This document shows, piece by piece, positions 1-6,528 of a DNA stretch of 64,000 bases; within the stretch, counting starts at the first letter, position 1, and every line of letters begins with the position of its first letter. Location of the stretch: NCBI GenBank assembly GCA_018268595.1, contig JAFDWH010000019.1, positions 158,017-222,016 on the forward strand, given 5' to 3'. The notes beneath the pieces were generated by a model. That model was not told the DNA's origin and ran no database searches. It saw only the letters and a program-made list of their open reading frames with translations. The translations under genes were made by a program, and so were the position numbers. The DNA is from Actinomycetota bacterium (GTDB lineage: Bacteria > Actinomycetota > Thermoleophilia > Solirubrobacterales > Solirubrobacteraceae).

Positions 1-1
1 C

Positions 2-346
2 GACGCGCTGGAGCTGTTCCGTGCGCTCGGTCGTCACCAGGTCGAGTACGTCACGGTGGGCGGCGTAGCGGTCCAGGCCTACGGCGGCCAGCGAATGACG
101 CAGGATCTCGACGTTGTCATCGCGGCGTCGAGGGAGAACATGGGGCGGCCCCTGAGCACCGTGCGCCAGGGTGACGCATGGCCGTGCGTCACCCTGACGC
201 GCGGCGTGCGCCACGGTGGCGCAGGAAGTAGAAGCAGGATGAGAAGAACAGAAGAACCCTTCGGGCGCGTCCGCTGCGCGAACGCGTGCAGTTGGGATCT
301 GGCGAGGTGTCCGGGCGCTGCCGCGCGGGCGGCATACGACCGCTGA
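2..346 (+). pseudogene. truncated nucleotidyltransferase (AbiEii-like) fragment
   Basis: The frame is open from the window edge. It begins DALELFRALGRHQVEYVTV, then GGVAVQAYGG, then QRMTQDLDVVI. The GG-(V/A)-QAYG...R.T.DLD pattern is the start of the nucleotidyltransferase fold seen in AbiEii-type toxins and related DUF6036-like proteins, with GG and the D-x-D metal ligands visible. After about residue 45 the family pattern stops; the frame continues into low-complexity Arg/Gly-rich sequence full of palindromes (161-223) and ends at 346. The C-terminal half of the enzyme is missing, so I read it as a decayed remnant. The true 5' end lies outside the window. Confidence 0.6.
161..223. repeat. 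cluster of short palindromic repeats
   Basis: Three related 12-18 base units alternate in orientation. Arms 167-178 and 185-196 form a perfect 12-bp stem with a 6-base loop. 207-214 and 216-223 form a perfect 8-bp palindrome around one base. 161-178 and 206-223 are direct copies differing at two of 18 bases. The cluster sits exactly where nucleotidyltransferase similarity ends. Confidence 0.7.
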
Positions 347-352
347 CCTCGC

Positions 353-382
353 TCCGGTGCACCCCGCGAGGGGTGCACCGGA
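353..382 (-). terminator. strong hairpin with GCGA tetraloop, terminator of the 400-1437 operon
   Basis: A perfect 13-bp stem (353-365 with 370-382) is closed by a GCGA (GNRA-type) tetraloop. It lies 17 bases past the stop codon of the minus-strand proline-rich gene, where a terminator for that operon is expected. No U-tract is visible, as is common in very GC-rich genomes. Confidence 0.65.
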
Positions 383-399
383 CACGCTCGGGTTGGCTA

Positions 400-567
400 T
401 CAGCGCCGGATGCGACTCTCGGGGCGGGGAAGGCTCGCGCTGTTCGGGTTGGTCGGATCGCGCGGCGTAGGAGGCGGAGGCGTGGGATTCAGACCACGGC
501 TCTCCGGCATCGTGGGGTCGCGTGGTGACGGATGCGGGGCCGGAGGCTTGGGCTCGTTGTCGGGCAT
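400..567 (-). CDS. small proline-rich protein (55 aa)
   Basis: This short ORF starts 2 bases after the stop of the membrane-protein gene. Its ribosome site AGGGGAGG overlaps that stop, so translation is probably coupled. The protein is about one third proline and contains an imperfect internal duplication built on the unit PRDPT (SPRDPTMPESRGL and TPRDPTNPNSASL). There is no signal peptide or membrane segment. I know no function for it. The excellent ribosome site and tight coupling argue that it is real and works with the membrane protein upstream. A hairpin terminator follows the gene. Confidence 0.6.
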   Translation of the reverse strand: MPDNEPKPPAPHPSPRDPTMPESRGLNPTPPPPTPRDPTNPNSASLPRPESRIRR

Positions 568-569
568 GT

Positions 570-1037
570 TCACCTCCCCTCTGCCAATTGAAGGGTCCAG
601 AAGATGACCTCGGCACCGAGGGCGCAGGCGGCGACCTGGAAGACAACGAGCATCGCGTTGATGCGTTCCTTGTTCGCGTGCCAGTTGGCTTCGAGTCGCT
701 GCGCGAGGAACTTCAGCATCTCTGCCTCGTCCCCACAGGGGTTCTCGCCCGTCCAGTCCTCGATGAGGATTCGCGCGCCCAGGGCGAACCGCCACTCATG
801 CCGTGGCCAGAGGATTGCGATGCATCCCACGAGAACGACGCCGAACGCGATAAGCGCAAGGCCAGCGAGACCTTCGAATGCTGATGTCTTAAGTGCCTCG
901 GCGCCCAGGAACGAGGCAACCACGGAAGCTGCTGCGAGCAGGACGCCTGTGCGAGTGCGCAGCTCGTCAAGACTGCGCGCCTGCATGTCGATCGCTCGCA
1001 CCGACTCGCCGTAGGCCAGTTCCTCGGGCGTCGGCAC
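570..1037 (-). CDS. small three-helix membrane protein, SLATT-like architecture
   Basis: A 155-residue protein with a GTG start and GAGGAA ribosome site overlapping the TGA of the preceding lamin-tail gene. An amphipathic N-terminal helix (AYGESVRAIDMQARSLDELR) leads into two membrane helices at about residues 30-48 and 54-77. A soluble helical stretch (90-125) follows, then a third membrane helix at about 129-149. A helix plus hairpin membrane pair followed by helices recalls SLATT-type effectors of nucleotide-signal conflict systems, but this is architecture only and no defining motif is present. Middle gene of a three-gene operon. Confidence 0.65.
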   Translation of the reverse strand: MPTPEELAYGESVRAIDMQARSLDELRTRTGVLLAAASVVASFLGAEALKTSAFEGLAGLALIAFGVVLVGCIAILWPRHEWRFALGARILIEDWTGENPCGDEAEMLKFLAQRLEANWHANKERINAMLVVFQVAACALGAEVIFWTLQLAEGR

Positions 1038-1044
1038 GGGTTCC

Positions 1045-1437
1045 TCAGTGCCCGTTCGGGTGGCGCTTCGGATCGCCCACCGTCATCGTGTCGATGAACG
1101 TTCCGTCGGCTCGCCGGAGGTATGCGACATCGCCGGTGTTGTTCCAGACTTGAGCGGAACGACCCGCGAACAGCAGCAAGTGGCCGTCGTCCGTCCAGCC
1201 GCTCGTCCCGTGCCCCGTGAAGACGTACGCGGACTTCCCCGCCGGCAACATGAGCACGGTGTTGCTCGTCGTCGCAGGGAACTCGTAGATGTGCACGTTC
1301 TGTTGCGTGGCCGTGTAGTCGGTCAGCTTCAAGCCGGTCAAGCCCACGGCGCTCATGCCGTCGTTCGCGACTTGGACCCACTCGCCCCGCGCGTCGTTCC
1401 CGCGGAGTCCTACGTGGCAGATATGGAGCCCGGGCAT
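1045..1437 (-). CDS. lamin-tail domain (LTD) protein
   Basis: A 130-residue protein. The start at 1437 is chosen because AAGGAG lies at the proper distance upstream and the LTD pattern begins immediately after it. Visible LTD features are GEWVQVANDG, a V.LTG.KL.DY strand, LPAGKSAYVFTGHG, the WTDDGHLLL stretch and a VWNNTGD turn before a final .D...VG strand. LTD proteins are compact beta-sandwiches, usually extracellular or attached to nucleases. Here the domain stands alone without a signal peptide, so I infer a cytoplasmic binding module. First gene of the operon with the membrane and proline-rich proteins. Confidence 0.75.
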   Translation of the reverse strand: MPGLHICHVGLRGNDARGEWVQVANDGMSAVGLTGLKLTDYTATQQNVHIYEFPATTSNTVLMLPAGKSAYVFTGHGTSGWTDDGHLLLFAGRSAQVWNNTGDVAYLRRADGTFIDTMTVGDPKRHPNGH

Positions 1438-1554
1438 CGGGCACTCCTTGCATCGATTGAACCCAAGACCGGAGCCTCGCGACGGCCGCCGGGCACCACA
1501 CCCGGCCACGAGCCAAAACGGTCACGGTCATTCAAGACCAGGCGACGGACGGAA

Positions 1555-1591
1555 CCCGCCGAGCAGGGATGGTTAGGCCCTGCTCGGCGGG
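1555..1591. terminator. perfect 14-bp stem-loop
   Basis: Arms 1555-1568 and 1578-1591 are perfectly complementary with a 9-base loop. It lies 118 bases upstream of the LTD gene. No plus-strand gene ends here, so it could be a terminator left from a lost gene or a leader structure of the LTD operon. Confidence 0.55.
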
Positions 1592-1692
1592 TCGGGGGTT
1601 CAACCGTCGGGCGGTATTCCTAGCCGCTCCTCAGGACGTACCCACGGGCTTGCGGGGATGGGGATTGGCTTTCGGTGCGTCTCATGTGTGTC

Positions 1693-1722
1693 CCGTGGTT
1701 TGCGCGACGCCAAGCTCTCTCC
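1693..1722 (+). repeat. degenerate direct repeat, copy A
   Basis: 30 bases starting CCGTGGTTTG match 3124-3153 at 26 of 30 positions. The two copies lie on either side of the secreted orphan gene 1911-3041, about 1.4 kb apart, and could be attachment-site remnants or an extragenic repeat family. Confidence 0.55.
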
Positions 1723-1749
1723 ATAGTGGAACCGCTCCCCTATGGAGAG
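1717..1749. promoter_or_regulatory. 10-bp inverted repeat, possible operator or hairpin
   Basis: Perfect arms CTCTCCATAG (1717-1726) and CTATGGAGAG (1740-1749) enclose a 13-base loop. It overlaps the end of repeat copy A and lies about 160 bases upstream of the 1911 gene. The intergenic stretch 1438-1910 shows no gene. Confidence 0.5.
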
Positions 1750-1910
1750 GTCGTTTCGTGTGGGATTGCGGTACAGCGCAGTCATCTGCGGACCGTGCCA
1801 TCCTGGCGGCGCCCGTGACCGCGTAGCCCGGCTCCAGATCGCGTTGCTGCACGCAGTGGTCGTCGAGAACGTGCGCAACCTTCGCGTATCGCAGTCGTCT
1901 CAGATGCGCG

Positions 1911-3041
1911 ATGACTCTCCGTCCCACGTACATGGGCATTGGTGTGGTTGCGCTTCTGGCCGCGAGTTTGATCTGCTCCGGTGGCGCGAGCGCGAGCGAA
2001 CAGGAGTGGCGTGTCGGTACCAAGGGCACCGTCGAGTCGGCGCGCTTCTCCAATAACAGATTGGTGTGGGCCGAGCGCGTCGGAAGCAATGGCTTCCGGA
2101 TCTTCACGGCTCGTCTCGGAGGACGGCCACACCTCGCGGCATGGCTTCCGGATCATCGTGTTCGTCTCGGTAACGAGGGCGACGATTTTGGCTACCTCTC
2201 GCTCGCTGCATGGCCGGGAGGCATCGCCTACGCGTACAGTCACGAGCACTGCTTCCAGGGCTGTTTCGGAAACGCCGACACCGCCGCCAACCCTTATTCC
2301 GCGACTATGCGGATCGTCGTCGCACCGTTCGGGAGACCATCGCGCGTGCTGTGGGCCAGGTCGTGCCGACCGGGTCTCCACACACGGCCCCAAGTTGCGA
2401 TCGCCGGCCAAACGCTTCTGACCAGCCACGGTTCATGCACCTACACGCCAAGCACGGTCGAGGAGAGCGACCTCTTCGGTTCGGCTCGCCGACAGCTTCC
2501 AGGTCGTGCGTGGACCAACACGGTCTACCTGCCGCTGCAGGCATCTGGTCGCTTCGCAGCCATCGCACAGCCGCCAGCAGGTTTCGACACGCATTCCAGC
2601 ACCGCGGTGATTGATCTCCGCGCTCGTAGGATCGTGCTCAGCATCCCGCTCGACGACGACCCCGTCGCGCTTGCGAGCGATGGGGCTCTGATCTTCGCTA
2701 CGCGACCGTACGGCGGGGCGCCCTGGAACATCGCGTGGTCCTCACCTGCTGAACCCTCTCCCCACCCAGTCACGGACAACGTGTCAGCGATCTGGCCCAT
2801 CCTGCTCGCCGCGCATGGACGCATCGCAGTCGTCCGAACCCGGCCCATCGGCCAGCCCACCGCCGTTGATGTCTTCGCTCGCTCGGGTCGTCGACTCGGT
2901 GGCCTGGCGCGGGCTGTGCATGGCAAGTTCGGGGACGACGTCTTCGGCTTCGACGGTCGGCGCATCGCCTGGGTCGTGCGGGGGGCCAGACTCGCCGGCC
3001 CGGAGACGATCGTGGTGCGCTGCGTGCTCGCCTGCCAGTAG
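1911..3041 (+). CDS. secreted beta-propeller-like hypothetical protein
   Basis: A 376-residue protein with a signal peptide (MGIGVVALLAASLICSGGASA, cut near residue 29; a second possible start is Met8). The mature part repeats an inspect-and-print pattern of beta strands: FSNNRLVWAER..GFRIFTARL, GGIAYAYSHEH, GQTLLTSHGSC, ASDGALIFATR, AHGRIAVVR, DGRRIAWVVRG. Each turn carries a small-D/N-G-R strand start, which suggests a WD40- or YncE-like propeller. Six or more cysteines may form disulfides outside the cell. No enzyme motif seen. Codon use is less GC-extreme than in the core genes, fitting the accessory setting. Function unknown. Confidence 0.6.
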   Translation: MTLRPTYMGIGVVALLAASLICSGGASASEQEWRVGTKGTVESARFSNNRLVWAERVGSNGFRIFTARLGGRPHLAAWLPDHRVRLGNEGDDFGYLSLAAWPGGIAYAYSHEHCFQGCFGNADTAANPYSATMRIVVAPFGRPSRVLWARSCRPGLHTRPQVAIAGQTLLTSHGSCTYTPSTVEESDLFGSARRQLPGRAWTNTVYLPLQASGRFAAIAQPPAGFDTHSSTAVIDLRARRIVLSIPLDDDPVALASDGALIFATRPYGGAPWNIAWSSPAEPSPHPVTDNVSAIWPILLAAHGRIAVVRTRPIGQPTAVDVFARSGRRLGGLARAVHGKFGDDVFGFDGRRIAWVVRGARLAGPETIVVRCVLACQ

Positions 3042-3380
3042 CCAAGCGGTGCTCCAGGGATCTCACGATCCGCTCGCACGCACGACTCACATCGCGAGCG
3101 GCGCTGCAATCACTGCGATTGCGCCGTGGTTTGTACGCCGCCAAGTTCTCTCCGCTTGGAAGTGTCTCGACGTCGAGGCCGCAGCGCTCGGTGACCGCCG
3201 GGAGCGGTTGCTCGGTTCCCCGGCGGGCGTCGAGGACGTCTATCGCGGCTGGGCCTCCGTTGCGAATCGCGACAATTGCGCCGGAACCGCGTCGTCGCCG
3301 TAGTCGGCGTGGTCGACCTCGACCCGCGTGATCTCGGGCGTGTCGCTGGCTCTTGTAGTCGGCGCGAATGGATCGGGCCG
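3042..3380. other. gene-free stretch, 339 bases
   Basis: No coding region with support on either strand. It holds repeat copy B and otherwise looks like decayed sequence. Confidence 0.5.
3124..3153 (+). repeat. degenerate direct repeat, copy B
   Basis: Partner of 1693-1722 (26 of 30 identical, both followed within 5 bases by TGGAA). It lies 82 bases after the stop of the 1911 gene. Confidence 0.55.
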
Positions 3381-3797
3381 CTACGCGTGCATCGACGGCA
3401 CGTACGAGATGCCGACGATCGCGCCCTCGGGTGAGAGCAGGCGCACGACCGTCTGTCCCCACGGCTCCTCGCGCACCGGGTGCAGCAGCTCGTGGCCGGC
3501 GGCGGTGAGCTCGTCGGCCGCGGCGTGCACGCTGGCCACGTCGGCGACGTCGAACTCGATGCTGACCTGCGGGATCGCGAGGTCCGCCGGCCACCGCTCG
3601 TCGCCGAAGCACGCGGCGGCGGCCTGGGAGAGCGGCCAGATGCCGAAGTGCTTCGTCCCGGGCACCTGCTCGCTGTGGAGGTAGCCGTCGCTGGTCTCGC
3701 CGGCGAGCGGGAGCCCGAGCGTGTCGACGTAGAGCCGACGCGACCGCGGCGGGTCAGGCGCGATCACCGCGACGCCCGCGACGAACTCGATCTCCAT
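3381..3797 (-). CDS. VOC (glyoxalase/bleomycin-resistance) family protein
   Basis: A 138-residue protein. The start at 3797 follows an AAGGGGC ribosome site and begins directly with the first VOC strand (EFVAGVAVIAPD). Features are the R-LYVDTLGLPL helix-turn, a substrate-pocket strand pair, QVSIEFDVADVASVHAAADEL and the closing strand (TVVRLLSPEGAIVGISYVP). These match the paired beta-alpha-beta-beta-beta modules of the superfamily. The usual metal ligands are not all clear (a terminal Glu is absent), so activity is uncertain. It may be a stress or antibiotic-binding protein. It stands 37 bases beyond the amphi-Trp gene on the same strand. Confidence 0.8.
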   Translation of the reverse strand: MEIEFVAGVAVIAPDPPRSRRLYVDTLGLPLAGETSDGYLHSEQVPGTKHFGIWPLSQAAAACFGDERWPADLAIPQVSIEFDVADVASVHAAADELTAAGHELLHPVREEPWGQTVVRLLSPEGAIVGISYVPSMHA

Positions 3798-3834
3798 GCC
3801 CCTTGCTCTACCCGGTCGAAGCCGGACCTTCACG

Positions 3835-4053
3835 TCACCACTTCAGCTCGATCTCCAGCTCGCGCTCGTCGCTCTCCACCTCGAGCTCGACCTTGAGCTG
3901 GACCTCGTCGGGCACGTGCAGCGTGAAGCGCATGCCGCCGCGCTCGAACTCGACGTCGTTATGGCGGGCCAGCATGTCGGCCAGCGCGTGCAGGCGCGCC
4001 GCCGCCTCCTCGCGGCCGACCGTCTCCTTTGTCTCCACCTCGAAGATCTCCAT
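3835..4053 (-). CDS. amphi-Trp domain protein
   Basis: A 72-residue protein reading EIFEVETKETVGREEAAARL, then a helix, then alternating charged beta strands (FERGGMRFTLHVPDE, QLKVELEVE, ELEIELKW) ending in the Trp that names the family. Its start codon overlaps the stop of the lipid kinase by one base (TGATG) and it has a GAAGGAG ribosome site, so the two are co-translated. Members are small, acidic and of unknown function; one idea is a membrane- or lipid-associated role, which co-transcription with a lipid kinase would fit, but that is inference. Confidence 0.8.
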   Translation of the reverse strand: MEIFEVETKETVGREEAAARLHALADMLARHNDVEFERGGMRFTLHVPDEVQLKVELEVESDERELEIELKW

Positions 4054-5390
4054 CACGTCTCCTTCGTCGCTGGTGTGCGGGGGATGGGGGAAGTCCTCGC
4101 CGCGCGGTCGGCGGCGAGCGGGTCGCGTCCGGCCGCGATGCGGACGAGCGTGCGCAGCGTCGCGCCGGCGCCGCTTGGCAGTCCGGCCGATGGCGACGCA
4201 CCGGGGTGCGCGCGTGCGATCCGCACGCGCAGCGCGGCGGGGCGGATGCGGAAGCGCAGCGGCGGCGCGAGCATCGTCGCCTCGCCGTCGATCCCCGCCG
4301 GCACCGGATGGTGGGCCGTCACCTCGAACGACGGCGCGGTCCACTCGCGCCACGGCCGCTGCGGAAGGCGTCCTCGCCCGCCGCGTCCGGTCGGCGCGCC
4401 GGCGACCGTGACGCCGAGCAGCCCGTCGTCGATCCGCGGACGCGTGCCTGAGCCGACCGCGCGCCCCAGCCGGTAGCGGTTGTTCGACACCAGCACCGCC
4501 GCGCCGGAGCGGTGGCGGTGACCGTCGGGGCCGACCCAGCGCAGGTCGAGCCCGCGCCCCTGGGGGCCGAGCACCTCCGGCATCGTCGCGAGCAGCGTGC
4601 GCAGCTTCGCCTCGCGGTAGCCGGGCCGTTGCACCGCCTCCGCGTAGAGCCCGAGCGAGACGTTGTTGACGAACACCCGCCCGTTGACCTCGGCCAGGTC
4701 CACGCGCCGCTCGCCGCCGTCGACGAACGCGTCGAGCGCGCCGACGACGTCGTCGCGGTCGACGCCGAGGTCGAGCGCGAAGTGGTTGCGCGTGCCGGCC
4801 GGCACGCACGCGTAGGGCAGCTCGTGCTCGGCCGCGATCGCCGCGACGATCGCCTGCGAGCCGTCGCCGCCGGCCATCGCGAGCCCGTCGGCGCCGGCGG
4901 CGACGGCGTCGCGCACGAGCCGCTCGAGGTCCGTTCCGGGCGCCAGCTCGATCGGCTCGTAGCCGCGCTCCCGCGCCTCGCGCGCGAGTCCGAAGCGCTC
5001 CGCCTTGCCCCCGCCGGACCGCGGGTTGAAGAACAGCGCCGGCCGTCGCGGGGGCGGCATCGAGAGCAGCGGGACGTGCACGGCGAACGCGGTCCGGGTG
5101 CACGCGAACGCCAGCGCGAGCAGCGCCACCAGCAGCAGCTCCGCGAGTGTCCCGCCTCCCAGCACCAGCGCGAGCGCGCCGCCGAGCCCGAGCGCGCCGG
5201 CCGTCAGCTCGGCGGCGCGCGCGAGGCCGGTGCGCAGCAGCCCCGCCCACAGCGCGGCGGCTCCGGCGGCCGCGAGCGCGAGCACCGCGAGCCCGCGCGG
5301 GAACGCCTGCACCGCCGCGACGAGCGCGAGCACGAGCGCGCCCGCGCCGAGCAGCAACGCGCCGAGCGCGGCGAGGCGCCGGCGCGTCAT
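4053..5390 (-). CDS. diacylglycerol/lipid kinase family protein with N-terminal membrane domain
   Basis: 445 residues from ATG at 5390 (a further start at 5426 would overlap the divergent gene). The N-terminus has about four hydrophobic helices (residues 1-110). The catalytic DAGK domain follows: LFFNPRSGGGKAER nucleotide loop, a GGDGSQ motif (family consensus GGDGT), the VPAGTRNHFALDLG block, and FVNNVSLGLYAEAV. It should phosphorylate diacylglycerol or a related lipid or prenol with ATP at the membrane. The start lies only 14 bases from that of the divergent PAP2 phosphatase, which could perform the reverse reaction. Confidence 0.85.
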   Translation of the reverse strand: MTRRRLAALGALLLGAGALVLALVAAVQAFPRGLAVLALAAAGAAALWAGLLRTGLARAAELTAGALGLGGALALVLGGGTLAELLLVALLALAFACTRTAFAVHVPLLSMPPPRRPALFFNPRSGGGKAERFGLAREARERGYEPIELAPGTDLERLVRDAVAAGADGLAMAGGDGSQAIVAAIAAEHELPYACVPAGTRNHFALDLGVDRDDVVGALDAFVDGGERRVDLAEVNGRVFVNNVSLGLYAEAVQRPGYREAKLRTLLATMPEVLGPQGRGLDLRWVGPDGHRHRSGAAVLVSNNRYRLGRAVGSGTRPRIDDGLLGVTVAGAPTGRGGRGRLPQRPWREWTAPSFEVTAHHPVPAGIDGEATMLAPPLRFRIRPAALRVRIARAHPGASPSAGLPSGAGATLRTLVRIAAGRDPLAADRAARTSPIPRTPATKET

Positions 5391-5404
5391 GGCACCATCG
5401 TCCC

Positions 5405-5974
5405 GTGGAGCGAGCAGCCTCTGCACTCGCCGGCTGGCGGCGCGACGCGGCGCGCGTCGACACCGCGCTCTACGCCGCGATCGCGCAGACGCCGACGCCG
5501 GCGCTCGACCGCGCGATGGCGCGGCTCGCGCGCGCCGCTGACCACTCGCGCCTGTCGCTGGCGGCCGCTGCGGCGCTGGCCGCGACAGGCGGCCGCGCCG
5601 GCCGGCGCGCCGCCGTGCACGGTCTCGCGGCGGTCGGCGTCACGTCCGCCGCGATCAACCTGCTCGCGAAGCCGCTCGGGCGCCGCCGGCGGCCCGACCG
5701 CGTCGCCGAGCAGGTGCCGCTCGCGCGCCACGTGCCGATGCCGTCGACCGCGGCGTTCCCCTCCGGTCACGCCGCGTCGGCGTTCGCGTTCGCGACCGCC
5801 GTCGGGCACGCGCTGCCGCCCGCCGGCGTCCCGCTGCGCGGGCTGGCCGCGCTCGTCGCCTACTCGCGCGTGCACGTCGGCGTGCACTATCCGGGCGACG
5901 TCGTCGTCGGGGCGCTGGCCGGGACGGCGTTCGCGCAGCTCACCACCGCTGCGCTCGAGCGTCGCGTGCGGTGA
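5405..5974 (+). CDS. PAP2-family membrane phosphatase
   Basis: 189 residues from GTG at 5405. The three phosphatase motifs are present: K-x5-RP (KPLGRRRRPD), PSGH (STAAFPSGHAAS) and SR-x5-H-x3-D (SRVHVGVHYPGD), with hydrophobic helices between them. Substrates in this family are phosphatidate, lipid pyrophosphates or undecaprenyl pyrophosphate, hydrolysed at the outer membrane face. No ribosome site is visible, so the transcript may be leaderless. Divergent from the lipid kinase with 14 bases between start codons. Confidence 0.87.
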   Translation: MERAASALAGWRRDAARVDTALYAAIAQTPTPALDRAMARLARAADHSRLSLAAAAALAATGGRAGRRAAVHGLAAVGVTSAAINLLAKPLGRRRRPDRVAEQVPLARHVPMPSTAAFPSGHAASAFAFATAVGHALPPAGVPLRGLAALVAYSRVHVGVHYPGDVVVGALAGTAFAQLTTAALERRVR

Positions 5975-6079
5975 CGGGCGCATGCTGCGAGGCTCCCGCA
6001 TCGCGGCGGCGCGGCCAAGGGCGCGGGCATCACTCGGAGGGTGGGGCGGCCATGCGTTGGCCGATCCCCGCGCGCGGGG

Positions 6080-6085
6080 TAGGTT
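6080..6085 (+). promoter_or_regulatory. leaderless -10 box (TAGGTT) of the DUF2630 gene
   Basis: TAGGTT ends 7 bases before the ATG at 6093; no Shine-Dalgarno sequence is present. Confidence 0.55.
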
Positions 6086-6092
6086 TGAGCGC

Positions 6093-6341
6093 ATGCCGAC
6101 CGACGAGCAGATCCAGGAGCAGATCGAGGCGCTCGAGCAGGAGCGCCTGACGTTGCGCGAGCGGGAGGGGGAGCACGACCCGACGCAGGCGGCGGACGTC
6201 GCCCGCGTGGAGGAGATCCGCGTCGAGCTCGACCGCCTGTGGGACCTGCAGCGCCAGCGCAACGCGCTGCGCGAGGCGGGGCGCGACCCCGAGGAGGCGT
6301 CTGAGCGCTCCGCGGAGGTCGTCGAGAAGTACTGGCAGTAG
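6093..6341 (+). CDS. DUF2630 family protein
   Basis: An 82-residue charged protein of two long helices: DEQIQEQIEALEQERLTLRE, then DVARVEEIRVELDRLWDLQR, then QRNALREAGRDPEEASERS, ending VEKYWQ. This matches the actinobacterial DUF2630 family in length and in the RLW-L-QR-A-R core. Heptad hydrophobics indicate a coiled coil. Function unknown. It is a single gene after PAP2 on the same strand, with its own -10 box. Confidence 0.85.
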   Translation: MPTDEQIQEQIEALEQERLTLREREGEHDPTQAADVARVEEIRVELDRLWDLQRQRNALREAGRDPEEASERSAEVVEKYWQ

Positions 6342-6393
6342 CGCGCCGGCGGGCCTCGCGAGTCGGCGCGTGCGGCGATGACGCGCTCGCTAA

Positions 6394-6411
6394 CCTTACG
6401 TTGACGTAAGG
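6394..6411. promoter_or_regulatory. MerR-type palindromic operator
   Basis: CCTTACGT-TG-ACGTAAGG is a perfect 8-bp palindrome with a 2-base centre, typical of MerR-family operators that sit inside an over-long promoter spacer. It is just upstream of the MFS-merR pair, so the MerR protein probably controls its own operon here. Confidence 0.75.
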
Positions 6412-6528
6412 ATCAGGATCATCGGCGCCACAGCGAACCCCACCACCGCCGCACGACGTCGCCTGCCGGGCGTCGCCGCCGACCACCACCACTACAAGTG
6501 GTGGGCGCTGTCGTGCACGAGCCTCGGG

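Noticed and set aside
161..223. Possible CRISPR-like repeats
   Set aside because: Units alternate orientation, are only 12-18 bases and have no regular spacers.
1555..1620. Possible tRNA or tmRNA end (GGGTTCAA-like sequence beside a stem)
   Set aside because: No cloverleaf can be drawn and the acceptor and anticodon arms are absent.
1..3400. Prophage remnant
   Set aside because: No integrase, capsid or tail gene is present; only repeats and one broken nucleotidyltransferase support mobility.
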